Below, piece after piece: positions 46,588 to 54,934 of a stretch of DNA of 64,000 nucleotides. Source of the DNA: Joostella atrarenae (GTDB taxonomy: Bacteria; Bacteroidota; Bacteroidia; Flavobacteriales; Flavobacteriaceae); NCBI RefSeq assembly GCF_021764745.1, contig NZ_JAETXX010000010.1, positions 1 through 64,000 on the forward strand. Reading direction: 5' to 3'. The notes under the pieces were generated by a model. It did no database searches. It was given only the letters and a program-made list of their open reading frames with translations, and had not been told where the DNA came from. The number at the start of each line of letters is the position of its first letter. The first letter of the stretch is position 1. Made by a program: the position numbers and the translations under genes.

Positions 46588-47130
46588 AACCCATTTTTGA
46601 TGAATTTTATTAAATATTAAAGCCATTAATACACCAACCAAGGCACCAACTAAAATATCTGATGGGTAATGAACTCCTAGGTAAAGTCTACTAGCTGAAA
46701 ATAAAATAGGCCACAAGTAGCAAATGTAAATCCATTTATATTTATGCCTTAGGATGAGTACAAAGAATGTACAAACAGCAAAAGAATTGGCTGCATGTCC
46801 AGAGAAAAAGCTATAAGATGTAGGTTCTATGATGATTCGTAGCGCTTCAGAAAATTCATCATTTCCAGTAGGGCGAATTCTTCCAATTGTAGTTTTTACA
46901 AGATGTGTAAATCCGCTTGTAGTAAGAGCAACAGCAAGGCTTAAAAATAGTGTTTTATATAATCGAGCTTTCTTGTAAGTAAGGGAAATTAAGATTATAA
47001 TAAATATATAAAAGGGAATCCATGTAAGGGGCTCTGTTATGATTTTCCAAAACCCATCATGATCTTCAACACCGAGATTGTTTAAGAAAATGAGAACATC
47101 CCGGTCATATTCCAGGAGTTTCTTTAGCAT
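46570..47130 (-). CDS. PAP2-family membrane phosphatase
   Basis: 186 aa, five to six membrane helices. The three acid-phosphatase motifs are present: KTTIGRIRP (about 90), SGHAA (about 116-120) and SRLYLGVHYPSD (about 154-165). Candidates are undecaprenyl-pyrophosphate or phosphatidic-acid phosphatase activity in the periplasmic leaflet. Its ATG overlaps the tatA stop (TAATG), so the two are coupled. Confidence 0.9.
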   Translation of the reverse strand: MLKKLLEYDRDVLIFLNNLGVEDHDGFWKIITEPLTWIPFYIFIIILISLTYKKARLYKTLFLSLAVALTTSGFTHLVKTTIGRIRPTGNDEFSEALRIIIEPTSYSFFSGHAANSFAVCTFFVLILRHKYKWIYICYLWPILFSASRLYLGVHYPSDILVGALVGVLMALIFNKIHQKWVLENPA

Positions 47131-47402
47131 TAAAGTTTACGCTTTACAGAACCAGAAAAGTCTTCAATATCGTCTCTTACTTGCCCTATTTCTTTTTGAA
47201 TGTCTTTTGTAAAACTAGTGTCGACTCCATTTTTGTCTGCGCTCTTCTGTATCTCAGACTTTACCTCATTAGTTGCATCTTTAAGTTGACGCATACCCTT
47301 TCCTAATCCTCTTGCGATTTCAGGGACTTTGTCCGCACCAAAAATCATCACTACTAAAAATAGGATGAATACAACTTCTCCTCCGCTAATAAATAAAAAC
47401 AT
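47130..47402 (-). CDS. tatA: Twin-arginine translocase TatA/TatE-type subunit
   Basis: 90 aa. One N-terminal membrane helix (about 6-22), the FG hinge (FGADKVPEIARGLG at 22-35) and an amphipathic helix with a charged tail define the TatA/B family. It forms the pore of the twin-arginine pathway for folded proteins. TatC is not in the window. TatA versus TatB cannot be settled from sequence alone. Paired with the PAP2 gene. Confidence 0.9.
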   Translation of the reverse strand: MFLFISGGEVVFILFLVVMIFGADKVPEIARGLGKGMRQLKDATNEVKSEIQKSADKNGVDTSFTKDIQKEIGQVRDDIEDFSGSVKRKL

Positions 47403-47435
47403 ACTTTTTGTTTTTTGTCGACCTTTAAGTCATTA

Positions 47436-47443
47436 CAAATATA
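47436..47443 (-). promoter_or_regulatory. Putative -7 box of the tatA-PAP2 promoter
   Basis: TATATTTG on the minus strand, 34 bp upstream of the tatA ATG. Confidence 0.55.
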
Positions 47444-47490
47444 ATGAAGTTTATTACCAAAAATAAAAACTTTTAACGAATCAAATTAAA

Positions 47491-48051
47491 TTATTCGGCG
47501 TAAGCGTTCTTGTAATCCTTTCCTTCAAGAATATTAAGCATATCTTTTTCTAAACTATCGATAGTATATTCTACAATTCGGTTTATTTCTTTACCGTCTT
47601 TATAAAATATTATTGTAGGAACATTAGTGATGTTTAATCCTTTTTCTAAATTGTCTGGAGTAGTTTTCTCACGAGACATTGTTATTAATTTAAAATCATC
47701 ATATGTGTAACCAGCTTGATCCATTATTTTAAAAAAATGAGGAACTTCGCGCTGACTATCACTACACCAAGTACCCATAAAAATTTTAATTTCTTGATTT
47801 TTCACCAAGGGTTTTAGTGCATTTACAGTTTCTTCATCTGGAGTGTATTCACTGTAAGTACTTTCAAACCATTCGTTATGCGGTTCTTCTTTTAGGTCTT
47901 CTCTAGTGTGAAATCCTATGAGGATATCTTCTTCAGTATTTTCTTCTTGAACTACTGTAGTATTGGGGGTGGCATTCTCAGCTTTTTTAGTTTTCGTACC
48001 ACATGAAAATGTAATTGCTGCCAATGCTAATATTAAAAATTGCTTTTTCAT
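47491..48051 (-). CDS. Thioredoxin-like lipoprotein with a CxxS active site
   Basis: 186 aa. Lipobox with Cys17 (TFSC). Thioredoxin fold from about residue 80. The active site reads WCSDS (95-99), so the second cysteine of CxxC is Ser. That makes it monothiol: unable to form the usual intramolecular disulfide, but able to form mixed disulfides. cis-Pro is seen in NVPTIIFY near 152. Located in the envelope, facing the periplasm. Monocistronic. Confidence 0.88.
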   Translation of the reverse strand: MKKQFLILALAAITFSCGTKTKKAENATPNTTVVQEENTEEDILIGFHTREDLKEEPHNEWFESTYSEYTPDEETVNALKPLVKNQEIKIFMGTWCSDSQREVPHFFKIMDQAGYTYDDFKLITMSREKTTPDNLEKGLNITNVPTIIFYKDGKEINRIVEYTIDSLEKDMLNILEGKDYKNAYAE

Positions 48052-48180
48052 AAAATTTTTTATTGTTTTTCTTCTGAAAAAAGAAACATAATAGATTCCT
48101 ATATACAGTCTTTTTAAAGCTTAGAACCTTACATTTAAAAAAGATAGTTAATAGGCTTGTATGTTGTAATTTTACCTTTT

Positions 48181-48268
48181 AAAACCATCAGATTGAGTGG
48201 AATCGAAAACCTACTAATTACTAATTTTAGTAAAACTTATTCAACTCCACTCAAAGAGATATGGTTTT
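48181..48268. repeat. Palindromic intergenic element
   Basis: Long imperfect inverted repeat: AAAACCAT (48181-48188) with ATGGTTTT (48261-48268), and TTGAGTGGA (48193-48201) with TCCACTCAA (48246-48254), with weaker pairing inside. The arms resemble the GAGCGGAGTCGAAA-type palindrome I recall as common in Bacteroidota intergenic regions. It lies between convergent-free leftward genes gpmI and the thioredoxin-like gene, and may end gpmI transcripts. Confidence 0.6.
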
Positions 48269-48318
48269 AGTTTATTATAGCCTTAGGGATAATATTTCTA
48301 AGTTACTGAAACTATTTT

Positions 48319-49836
48319 TTATACCAATGCGTGTCTTGTCATAGCCTTTGGTTGTTCAATTCCCATCAGCTTTAAAATTGTAGGAGCAATGTCTCCTAAA
48401 ACACCATCTTTAATTTCTTTAATATTCTCATCTACTAAAATTAAAGGCACTGGATTTGTAGTGTGTGCTGTATTTGGACTCCCATCTGGATTTATCATTG
48501 TATCACAATTTCCATGATCGGCAATTACAATTGTAGTGTATCCATTTTCTGTAGCGGTAGTAATTACATCTTGTGCACATTTATCTACCGCTTCACAAGC
48601 TTTAACAGCAGCTTCCATAATTCCGGTATGTCCTACCATATCTGGATTTGCAAAATTCAAGCATACAAAATCTACGTCTCCTTTTTTAAGTTCTGGAACA
48701 ATGCTATCACGAATCTCGTAAGCGCTCATTTCTGGTTTTAAGTCGTAAGTAGCAACTTTTGGAGAAGGACAAAGTAAGCGCTTCTCATTAGTAAAAGGCT
48801 CTTCGCGACCTCCGTTAAAGAAGAAAGTAACATGAGGATACTTTTCGGTTTCAGCAATTCTAATCTGATTTTTACCAGCATTAGCGATTGTTTCTCCTAG
48901 CGTGTCGACAATATTGTCCTTATTATAAACGACATGAACATTTTTAAAAGTCTCATCATAATTTGTCATCGTAACAAAATATAAATCTAACTTATGCATG
49001 TTTTCTTCTGGAAAATCTTGCTGAGTAAGTGCTTGCGATAATTGTCTTCCTCTATCAGTTCGGAAATTAAAGAATATTAAAACATCTCCTTCTTCTACTT
49101 TTGCTATTGCATTATTATCTGCATCTTGAAGAGAAATTGGTTTAATAAACTCATCGGTAACACCATTATCATAGCTTTCTTGTATCGCTTCTAGTGCATT
49201 CTTATAAGCAGCACCTTGACCATTTACCATAAGATCGTACGCTAATTTTATACGTTCCCATCTTTTATCTCTATCCATAGCATAATAACGACCAATAACA
49301 GACGCTAATCTTGCGTTTGTTTTAGCACAATGTTTCTGGATTTCTTCAATAAAACCTTTACCACTTTGCGGATCTACATCGCGGCCATCAGTAAAAGCAT
49401 GAACATATACATCTTTTAATCCGTAAGAATTAGTAGCGTTTAAAAGCCCTTCCAAATGCTTAATGTGAGAATGTACTCCACCATCACTTAAAAGACCTGC
49501 AAAATGTACTTTTTTGTTGTTTTCTTTAGCGTATTCGAAAGCTTTTTTAAGCTCCTCTTCTTTAGCTAAAGTGTTTTTTTCTACAGCTAGATTTATCTTT
49601 GCAAGATCTTGGTATACAATTCTACCAGCTCCCAAATTCATATGTCCAACTTCACTATTTCCCATTTGCCCTTCAGGAAGACCAACATTCATTCCGTCAG
49701 TTAGAAGGTTTGCATTAGGATACTTTTTATATAAAGAGTCTATAAAAGGAGTATTTGCCTTTTCTATTGCTGATATTTTTGGATCTGGAGATTTTCCCCA
49801 TCCATCCAAAATCATAAGTATTACTTTTTTTTCCAT
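48319..49836 (-). CDS. gpmI: 2,3-bisphosphoglycerate-independent phosphoglycerate mutase
   Basis: Interconverts 3- and 2-phosphoglycerate in glycolysis, with two manganese ions. The alkaline-phosphatase superfamily start LMILDGWGKSP is at residues 6-16, and catalytic Ser is in GNSEVGH (about 61-67). HAFTDGRDVDP (about 127) and the final metal motif IADHGNCD near 440 are intact. 505 aa, normal. Only one phosphoglycerate mutase is seen here. Confidence 0.98.
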   Translation of the reverse strand: MEKKVILMILDGWGKSPDPKISAIEKANTPFIDSLYKKYPNANLLTDGMNVGLPEGQMGNSEVGHMNLGAGRIVYQDLAKINLAVEKNTLAKEEELKKAFEYAKENNKKVHFAGLLSDGGVHSHIKHLEGLLNATNSYGLKDVYVHAFTDGRDVDPQSGKGFIEEIQKHCAKTNARLASVIGRYYAMDRDKRWERIKLAYDLMVNGQGAAYKNALEAIQESYDNGVTDEFIKPISLQDADNNAIAKVEEGDVLIFFNFRTDRGRQLSQALTQQDFPEENMHKLDLYFVTMTNYDETFKNVHVVYNKDNIVDTLGETIANAGKNQIRIAETEKYPHVTFFFNGGREEPFTNEKRLLCPSPKVATYDLKPEMSAYEIRDSIVPELKKGDVDFVCLNFANPDMVGHTGIMEAAVKACEAVDKCAQDVITTATENGYTTIVIADHGNCDTMINPDGSPNTAHTTNPVPLILVDENIKEIKDGVLGDIAPTILKLMGIEQPKAMTRHALV

Positions 49837-49855
49837 TTCATAATTTATTATAACT

Positions 49856-49863
49856 CAAAGATA
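49856..49863 (-). promoter_or_regulatory. Putative -7 box of the gpmI promoter
   Basis: TATCTTTG on the minus strand, 20 bp before the gpmI ATG. Confidence 0.6.
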
Positions 49864-50060
49864 GCATTATAATAGATTTTATGGAAAGCTGGAAGCCCCT
49901 TTGTTACAAAACATGGCAAACTTTAAAATAATTTTAAAGAATCAATAGTTATGTAACAATCTGTTAGCATTAAAGTTAAAGATACGTTAAACCCTTCTTT
50001 TTGGTGAAACATTATAATTCTCCGTGCGTCTTTTCAATATAACCAGTAAAACTAGTAATC

Positions 50061-50462
50061 ATGAAAAAGTTAGTATTTGTAGCCACTTTGTTCCTTGTAG
50101 TAGGAGTAACATTTGCACACACATCAAAAAACGAAAAAGCATTAGAAACTACTCATCAGGTTTCGCTAATTAAGACAACACCAAAAGTATCACCTTTCTG
50201 TATGTCTATTGTAAAGGGAGATTTTGAAACAGTTAAAAAGTTAATCGATTTAGGAGCGGATGTAAATTCTAAATCTAACGGATTAACACCAGCAATGTAT
50301 GCAGCAAAATTTAATCGTGTAGACATTTTAGAATTGCTTATTTCTAATGAGGCAAATTTAAAAACTAAATGTTCAGGAAAAGGATTTACAGCCATGGATT
50401 ATGCAGAGCTATCTAATGCTAAAGATGCAAAAGCTGTGCTGGAGAAAGCATTAAATTCTTAA
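50061..50462 (+). CDS. Exported ankyrin-repeat protein
   Basis: 133 aa. Signal peptide (MKKLVFVATLFLVVGVTFAH, cleavage about Ala19). Then about three ankyrin repeats: CMSIVKGDFETVKKLIDLGADVN (48-70), LTPAMYAAKFNRVDILELLISNEANL, and FTAMDYAELSNAKDAKAVLE. Small periplasmic or surface binding protein, partner unknown. Single gene with a strong terminator. Confidence 0.88.
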   Translation: MKKLVFVATLFLVVGVTFAHTSKNEKALETTHQVSLIKTTPKVSPFCMSIVKGDFETVKKLIDLGADVNSKSNGLTPAMYAAKFNRVDILELLISNEANLKTKCSGKGFTAMDYAELSNAKDAKAVLEKALNS

Positions 50463-50493
50463 TCTCAGAGTTTAATTTATTTGATTTAGCGAT

Positions 50494-50527
50494 CTAAAAA
50501 ATCCCGCAATGAGCGGGATTTTTCTTT
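50494..50527 (+). terminator. Terminator of the ankyrin gene
   Basis: AAAAAATCCCGC / GCGGGATTTTT stem with a 5-nt loop, T-rich tail. Confidence 0.9.
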
Positions 50528-50585
50528 TTAATAACTTCCTTGCCAGTTCTTACCAACAAAGCAGTTTCTTCCAATATAGCTCATG

Positions 50586-50753
50586 CTACATTGGGAATCC
50601 GGTAAATAAGCGATAGAAAAATGCATAGATAGCAACCAAAATAAAAGCAAAGCATAACCATGCGAAGACTTTTAAAATTTTGGCGGCAAAAGCATTTTCT
50701 AGATCAGAAAAAGAACTACGATATAGCTCTTTTAAGAGTAGAAGTGTTGTCAT
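50586..50753 (-). CDS. 55-aa membrane protein (DUF6747-like)
   Basis: Small protein starting MTTLLLLKELY and ending RLFTGFPM. One hydrophobic helix spans about residues 26-48 (ILKVFAWLCFAFILVAIYAFF), after an amphipathic N-terminal segment. I recall a small flavobacterial family of this shape (DUF6747) with the same LLLxKExY start and a C-terminal FRxxTGF. Inner-membrane protein, function unknown. No upstream box found. It lies between the ankyrin terminator and the M48 gene. Confidence 0.72.
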   Translation of the reverse strand: MTTLLLLKELYRSSFSDLENAFAAKILKVFAWLCFAFILVAIYAFFYRLFTGFPM

Positions 50754-50932
50754 ACAAAATATTTAAAACTAATTAATAAATGATTTTTTAGCTTTAAATA
50801 GATTATTACAGAGTTAGAGTGTAGGGACTAAAAATTGGTTTACTCCCATAAAACTAAAGTATTTTAATGTAGATAAAAAGTGTTAAAGTTTAAGAAACGT
50901 TGAGGTACAATATTTCTAGTTAAAATGCAATA

Positions 50933-51706
50933 TTATAGGGTTTTATACATTTCTATTGCTTCTTGGATTTTCTCGATTCTATTTTCAGGATCAGGGTGTG
51001 TACTTTGAAATTCAGGAACGCTATTTGGTCCGGAAGCACTTTTTAAAATCTTCATAACACTTATCATTTCTTCAGGTTTATACCCTGCTTCAATCATAAA
51101 TTTTACTCCAAGATTATCACTTTCTAATTCATCATCCCTACCGTATTTCATATTAACAACATTGGCAATCATAGCTGCTATTTGTGTTGTAGATAAACTT
51201 TCACTCCCTACAGCAACTCCACTTAAAATACCTTGTGTAAGTCCTTGTTTAGACATTCTATCAGCCGAATGCCTTCCTGCGACATGACCAATTTCATGAC
51301 CTAAAACGCCAGCCAATTGATCTTCATTTTCTAATTTAGAGTACAATGCGTAAGTGATAAAAACTTGCCCTCCAGGAAGAGCAAATGCATTTATTACCTC
51401 CGAATCTCCTAAGAGATGGAAATCGAATTGATAGGGACTTTCAGAAGCAATACTATATTTTACCAACTTTTCACCAACAGCATCTACATGAGCCTGGTAT
51501 TTATTGTCTGGATACAAACCTCCATATTGCTGTGCCATTTGAGGGGCGCTTTGTAAACCAATTGCAATCTCCTCTTCAGGAGATAAAGTAATATGTTGAT
51601 CTTTGCCCGTATAAGGGTTCTCATCAGAAGATGCACAATATTTAATAACCGCAAATAAGGCTATAGCAAGCCCAATAAAAAGCCTAATTCTACTTTTTCC
51701 TCGCAT
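50933..51706 (-). CDS. M48 family zinc metallopeptidase
   Basis: 257 aa. N-terminal membrane/signal helix (about 9-21) with a Cys at 24 that fits a lipobox only poorly (IKYC). Zinc site HEIGH at 137-141 and the third ligand Glu in ELESDNLGVKFM near 193. Loosely of the LoiP/BepA (M48C) type, which do protein quality control in the periplasm. ALPGGQVFITYAL ahead of the zinc site is typical. No partner nearby. Confidence 0.92.
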   Translation of the reverse strand: MRGKSRIRLFIGLAIALFAVIKYCASSDENPYTGKDQHITLSPEEEIAIGLQSAPQMAQQYGGLYPDNKYQAHVDAVGEKLVKYSIASESPYQFDFHLLGDSEVINAFALPGGQVFITYALYSKLENEDQLAGVLGHEIGHVAGRHSADRMSKQGLTQGILSGVAVGSESLSTTQIAAMIANVVNMKYGRDDELESDNLGVKFMIEAGYKPEEMISVMKILKSASGPNSVPEFQSTHPDPENRIEKIQEAIEMYKTL

Positions 51707-51762
51707 TTTTTAAGAATTAATTAGAAGCGAATAAACATTATAAATTTACGAAAAAAAAGCTG

Positions 51763-52479
51763 TTATTTTAGCGCAGGATTAATATCCGACACGTTATTTT
51801 CTATATAAGTATTCATAAATTCTGAGGTAAGAGATTCACTCCCTAAAAGATTATCAGATTTTAAAATCTCTATAATATCGAGCTTTAAATATGCATCCAG
51901 CATAGGTTTAGAAATTGGCTGATAACTGTAATGCCAAGGCTCATATTTAAAGCCTTTTCTATTCGGATTATCTGTGTAAACAATGTAGAAACCATAATCA
52001 CTGGCATTTTTATCCATCCATTCTTTTAGCTTACAGAAAGGACCTTCACCATGAAATTTACTAGGTACTAAAACATCGCCAGTTACTTTTTTTGAACCGT
52101 CAATAATATCAATATCCGTTCCCCAATGATGCCTCGATGTACCCGGAATTGTGGAGTATCTAATTATTTTTTCAATAGCAGCTTCAGGGGTTAATCCATC
52201 TTTGGTGTACAAATTATATTTACGCTCATAAATAGCTTTTTGTCTGCTATAGTTTCGATATCCTGAGACAACTCTTATCGAAATTCCGTCTTTTTTTGCT
52301 GCAGATTGCATCTCTAAAAATGCTTTGTAGGCCTGGTCTTGTAAGCCTATTCCGTCTCCAAATAATTCTGGGTTTCCTTTTCCAATAAGGATCTCTTCGC
52401 TATATTTTTCTTGAGCTATACCTGCTTTGTGGACGAAAAGTGTGAAAATTGAAATGCTTAGTAAATGATATATTTTCAT
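51763..52479 (-). CDS. M15 family D-alanyl-D-alanine carboxypeptidase (VanY type)
   Basis: 238 aa from the ATG at 52479. Signal peptide to about Ala22 (GIAQ). VanY/DacB motif SRHHWGTDIDI with S115, zinc ligands His117 and Asp124, and a C-terminal EPWHY with the last zinc His. Trims peptidoglycan peptide stems in the periplasm. The longer in-frame start at 52503 would place eight charged residues before the signal peptide. Preceded on its 5' side by repeat copy C. Confidence 0.93.
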   Translation of the reverse strand: MKIYHLLSISIFTLFVHKAGIAQEKYSEEILIGKGNPELFGDGIGLQDQAYKAFLEMQSAAKKDGISIRVVSGYRNYSRQKAIYERKYNLYTKDGLTPEAAIEKIIRYSTIPGTSRHHWGTDIDIIDGSKKVTGDVLVPSKFHGEGPFCKLKEWMDKNASDYGFYIVYTDNPNRKGFKYEPWHYSYQPISKPMLDAYLKLDIIEILKSDNLLGSESLTSEFMNTYIENNVSDINPALK

Positions 52480-52510
52480 TGTTTTTATTTTTTTGAAGCT
52501 CATTATATGT

Positions 52511-52610
52511 TGTGTAATAGCTAGTGTTGTTGCCTGCTTTCGTCACTACACGCCTGTCTAGTTTTACTAGCCAATCGGGGTAGTCGCCTCAATCAGGGCT
52601 AGTAAGTTTT
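52511..52610 (+). repeat. Structured intergenic repeat, copy C
   Basis: Block 1 at 52527-52551 (begins TTGTTGCC, ends CACTACAC), block 2 at 52588-52606 (contains GGGCTAGTA). The outer stem ACTAC/GTAGT encloses a CTAGT TTT ACTAG hairpin insert. It fills the divergent gap between the M15 peptidase gene and kynU. Confidence 0.7.
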
Positions 52611-52694
52611 GTAGGTGTATTTTTGTAAATGTAATACATAATATAGGTTTAGGCAACTTAGGTTTTTTAACTTCGCGCTTCCGAATTAAGTCAT

Positions 52695-52702
52695 TATTTT
52701 TG
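52695..52702 (+). promoter_or_regulatory. Putative -7 box of the kynU promoter
   Basis: TATTTTTG, 16 bp before the kynU ATG. The leader would be short. Confidence 0.55.
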
Positions 52703-52718
52703 TAAAAACCTCGATCCG

Positions 52719-53993
52719 ATGGAATTTAAAAATACAAGCGAGTTTGCAAAGTCATTAGACGCTAAAGACAAGCTGGCAGCATATAAAAACGAGTTTATTT
52801 TTCCTGTTATAAATCAGAAAGAAGTAATTTATTTTACTGGAAATTCGTTGGGACTTCAGCCTAAAAGGAGTCAGAAATTTGTAAACGATGTAATGAACGA
52901 TTGGGGAGGCCTAGCTGTAGAAGGTCATTTCAAAGCAGAAAAACCTTGGTGGGATTATCACGAGCGTTTAGCTGCACCTTTAGCAAAAGTAGTAGGGGCG
53001 AAGCCAGAAGAAGTAACTGTAATGAATACGCTTACTGTAAACCTTCACTTGCTAATGGTTTCTTTTTATAGGCCTACAAAGAAGCGCTATAAAATTATTT
53101 GTGAAGAGAAGGCCTTTCCTTCAGATCAATATATGCTAGCCAGTCAAGCTCGTTTTCATGGTTTCGACCCAAAAGATGTCATTGTTGAGGTTAAAAAGAG
53201 AGCAGGAGAACATTCTTGGCGCACCGAAGATGTGGTAAAAACCATAGAAGAGGTTGGAGATGAATTAGCGCTTGTACTGATTGGTGGAGTGAATTACTAC
53301 AACGGACAAGTCTTTGACATGCAAAAAATCACAGAAGCAGGTAAGAAGCAAGGCGCTTTTGTAGGTTGGGATTTAGCTCATGCAGCAGGAAATATAAAAT
53401 TAGAACTGCATAATTGGAATGTAGATTTTGCTGCTTGGTGTAGTTATAAGTATATGAATAGCGGCCCAGGGAATGCTTCTGGGATTTATGTAAATGAGCA
53501 GTATTTAGGAAGAAAAGATATCCCTCGTTTTGAAGGTTGGTGGGGAACAAAAAAGGAAACCCGTTTTTTAATGGAACCTGAATTTGATCCTATGTCAAAT
53601 GCCGAAGCTTGGCAAATTAGCAATGCTCCAGTGATGGCTATGGCGCCTTATTTAGCCTCTCTATCTTTATTTGATGAGGTAGATATGGATGCTTTAATAG
53701 ATAAAAGTAAGCTTCTTACTGCTTATTTAGAGTTTATTTTGGAGGCAATTGATGCTGAATTAGGAACTTCGAATACATTTGAAATTATAACACCTAAAGA
53801 TCGTGGTTGCCAATTGTCGGTTTTTTTACACGGTCAAGGGAAAGCATTGTTTGATTATTTAATGGAAAATGGGGTAATAACCGATTGGAGAGAGCCTAAT
53901 GTTATAAGGTTAGCGCCAACACCATTTTATAACTCTTTTGAAGAGATGTATCGTTTTGGTCAAATTCTAAAGCAAGGAATTTTAGGAAACTAA
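52719..53993 (+). CDS. kynU: Kynureninase
   Basis: PLP enzyme cleaving kynurenine or 3-hydroxykynurenine to anthranilate or 3-hydroxyanthranilate plus alanine. GNSLGLQPK (41-49) binds phosphate, the PLP-anchoring GWDLAHAAGN (216-225) is present, and the Schiff-base Lys244 lies in WCSYKYMNSGPG. 424 aa, normal length. Kmo, the enzyme just before it in the pathway, is encoded at 59.8 kb, so the window holds two consecutive steps of tryptophan breakdown. Confidence 0.97.
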   Translation: MEFKNTSEFAKSLDAKDKLAAYKNEFIFPVINQKEVIYFTGNSLGLQPKRSQKFVNDVMNDWGGLAVEGHFKAEKPWWDYHERLAAPLAKVVGAKPEEVTVMNTLTVNLHLLMVSFYRPTKKRYKIICEEKAFPSDQYMLASQARFHGFDPKDVIVEVKKRAGEHSWRTEDVVKTIEEVGDELALVLIGGVNYYNGQVFDMQKITEAGKKQGAFVGWDLAHAAGNIKLELHNWNVDFAAWCSYKYMNSGPGNASGIYVNEQYLGRKDIPRFEGWWGTKKETRFLMEPEFDPMSNAEAWQISNAPVMAMAPYLASLSLFDEVDMDALIDKSKLLTAYLEFILEAIDAELGTSNTFEIITPKDRGCQLSVFLHGQGKALFDYLMENGVITDWREPNVIRLAPTPFYNSFEEMYRFGQILKQGILGN

Positions 53994-54049
53994 ATAGTAA
54001 TACTGTCTGGCCTTAAGTAATCTGTATCTTTATTTTAAGATGGACATAC

Positions 54050-54104
54050 TCAAAAAAAACACCCCAAAAAGGTTTTCAACCTTTTTGGGGTGTTTTTTTT
54101 GAGC
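54050..54104. terminator. Strong bidirectional terminator kynU/pirin
   Basis: Perfect 23-bp stem AAAAAAAACACCCCAAAAAG.. / ..CTTTTTGGGGTGTTTTTTTT with a 3-nt loop between convergent kynU and the pirin gene. Confidence 0.95.
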
Positions 54105-54116
54105 TTTTAGGATGTG

Positions 54117-54827
54117 TTAAGCCATAGGGATTTCCATCAAAAGTAATTTAGCATTAGTATCTGCAATTATTTCTAACTTTTCAGATGCTTCGATTCCTAA
54201 GGCATCTCTACGGTTTAATTTTTCATTATTTATAGAAATATCTCCTTCTAAAACAAAAGCATAAACTCCATTTTCTGGATTATGTAAATTGTATTCCAAT
54301 TCCTTTCCTGCATCCATTTCAGTAATATTAAACCATGCATCTTGATTAATAGTTACACCATCATCATCACTATTTGGAGAAACTATTTGCTGGAATTTAT
54401 TTTTTCTGTCTTCTAGTTTTAAACTGATCTGATCGTAAAAAGGAGTTACATTTCTTTTTTTCGGCATTAGCCATATTTGTAAAAGTTTTACCTCTTTATC
54501 GCGATTTTTATTATACTCGCTATGTACAACACCAGTTCCTGCCGACATTGACTGTACGTCACCTTCTTTTATGACCTTTTTATTCCCCATACTGTCTTCA
54601 TGTTCCAAATCACCAAATAGTGGAATGGTAATGATCTCCATATTATCATGAGGATGCTTTCCAAACCCCATTCCTGGAGCAATAGTGTCATCATTTAAAA
54701 CTCTTAAAACTCCAAAATTCATTCGTTTTGGATCAAAATAATTAGCGAAACTAAAACTATGGTATGCGTTTAACCAACCGTGATTAGCATGTCCTCTAGT
54801 GTCTGCTTTATATAATGTTGTTTTCAT
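54117..54827 (-). CDS. Pirin family protein
   Basis: 236 aa bicupin. The N-terminal cupin holds the iron site: HPHDNMEI (about 58-65, two His) and GTGVVHSEYN (about 98-107, His and Glu). Bacterial pirins can act as quercetinases or have regulatory roles; which applies here is unknown. The C-terminal cupin has lost clear metal ligands, as usual. Single gene convergent with kynU. Confidence 0.93.
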   Translation of the reverse strand: MKTTLYKADTRGHANHGWLNAYHSFSFANYFDPKRMNFGVLRVLNDDTIAPGMGFGKHPHDNMEIITIPLFGDLEHEDSMGNKKVIKEGDVQSMSAGTGVVHSEYNKNRDKEVKLLQIWLMPKKRNVTPFYDQISLKLEDRKNKFQQIVSPNSDDDGVTINQDAWFNITEMDAGKELEYNLHNPENGVYAFVLEGDISINNEKLNRRDALGIEASEKLEIIADTNAKLLLMEIPMA

Positions 54828-54934
54828 CTCTTTTTAATTATATTTACTGTTATTTAGACGTAAAATTGTAGATTTTCTTACACAATGAAAAGTCTTTAAA
54901 AGTATTATAAACACCCTGAAAAATCAATATATAA

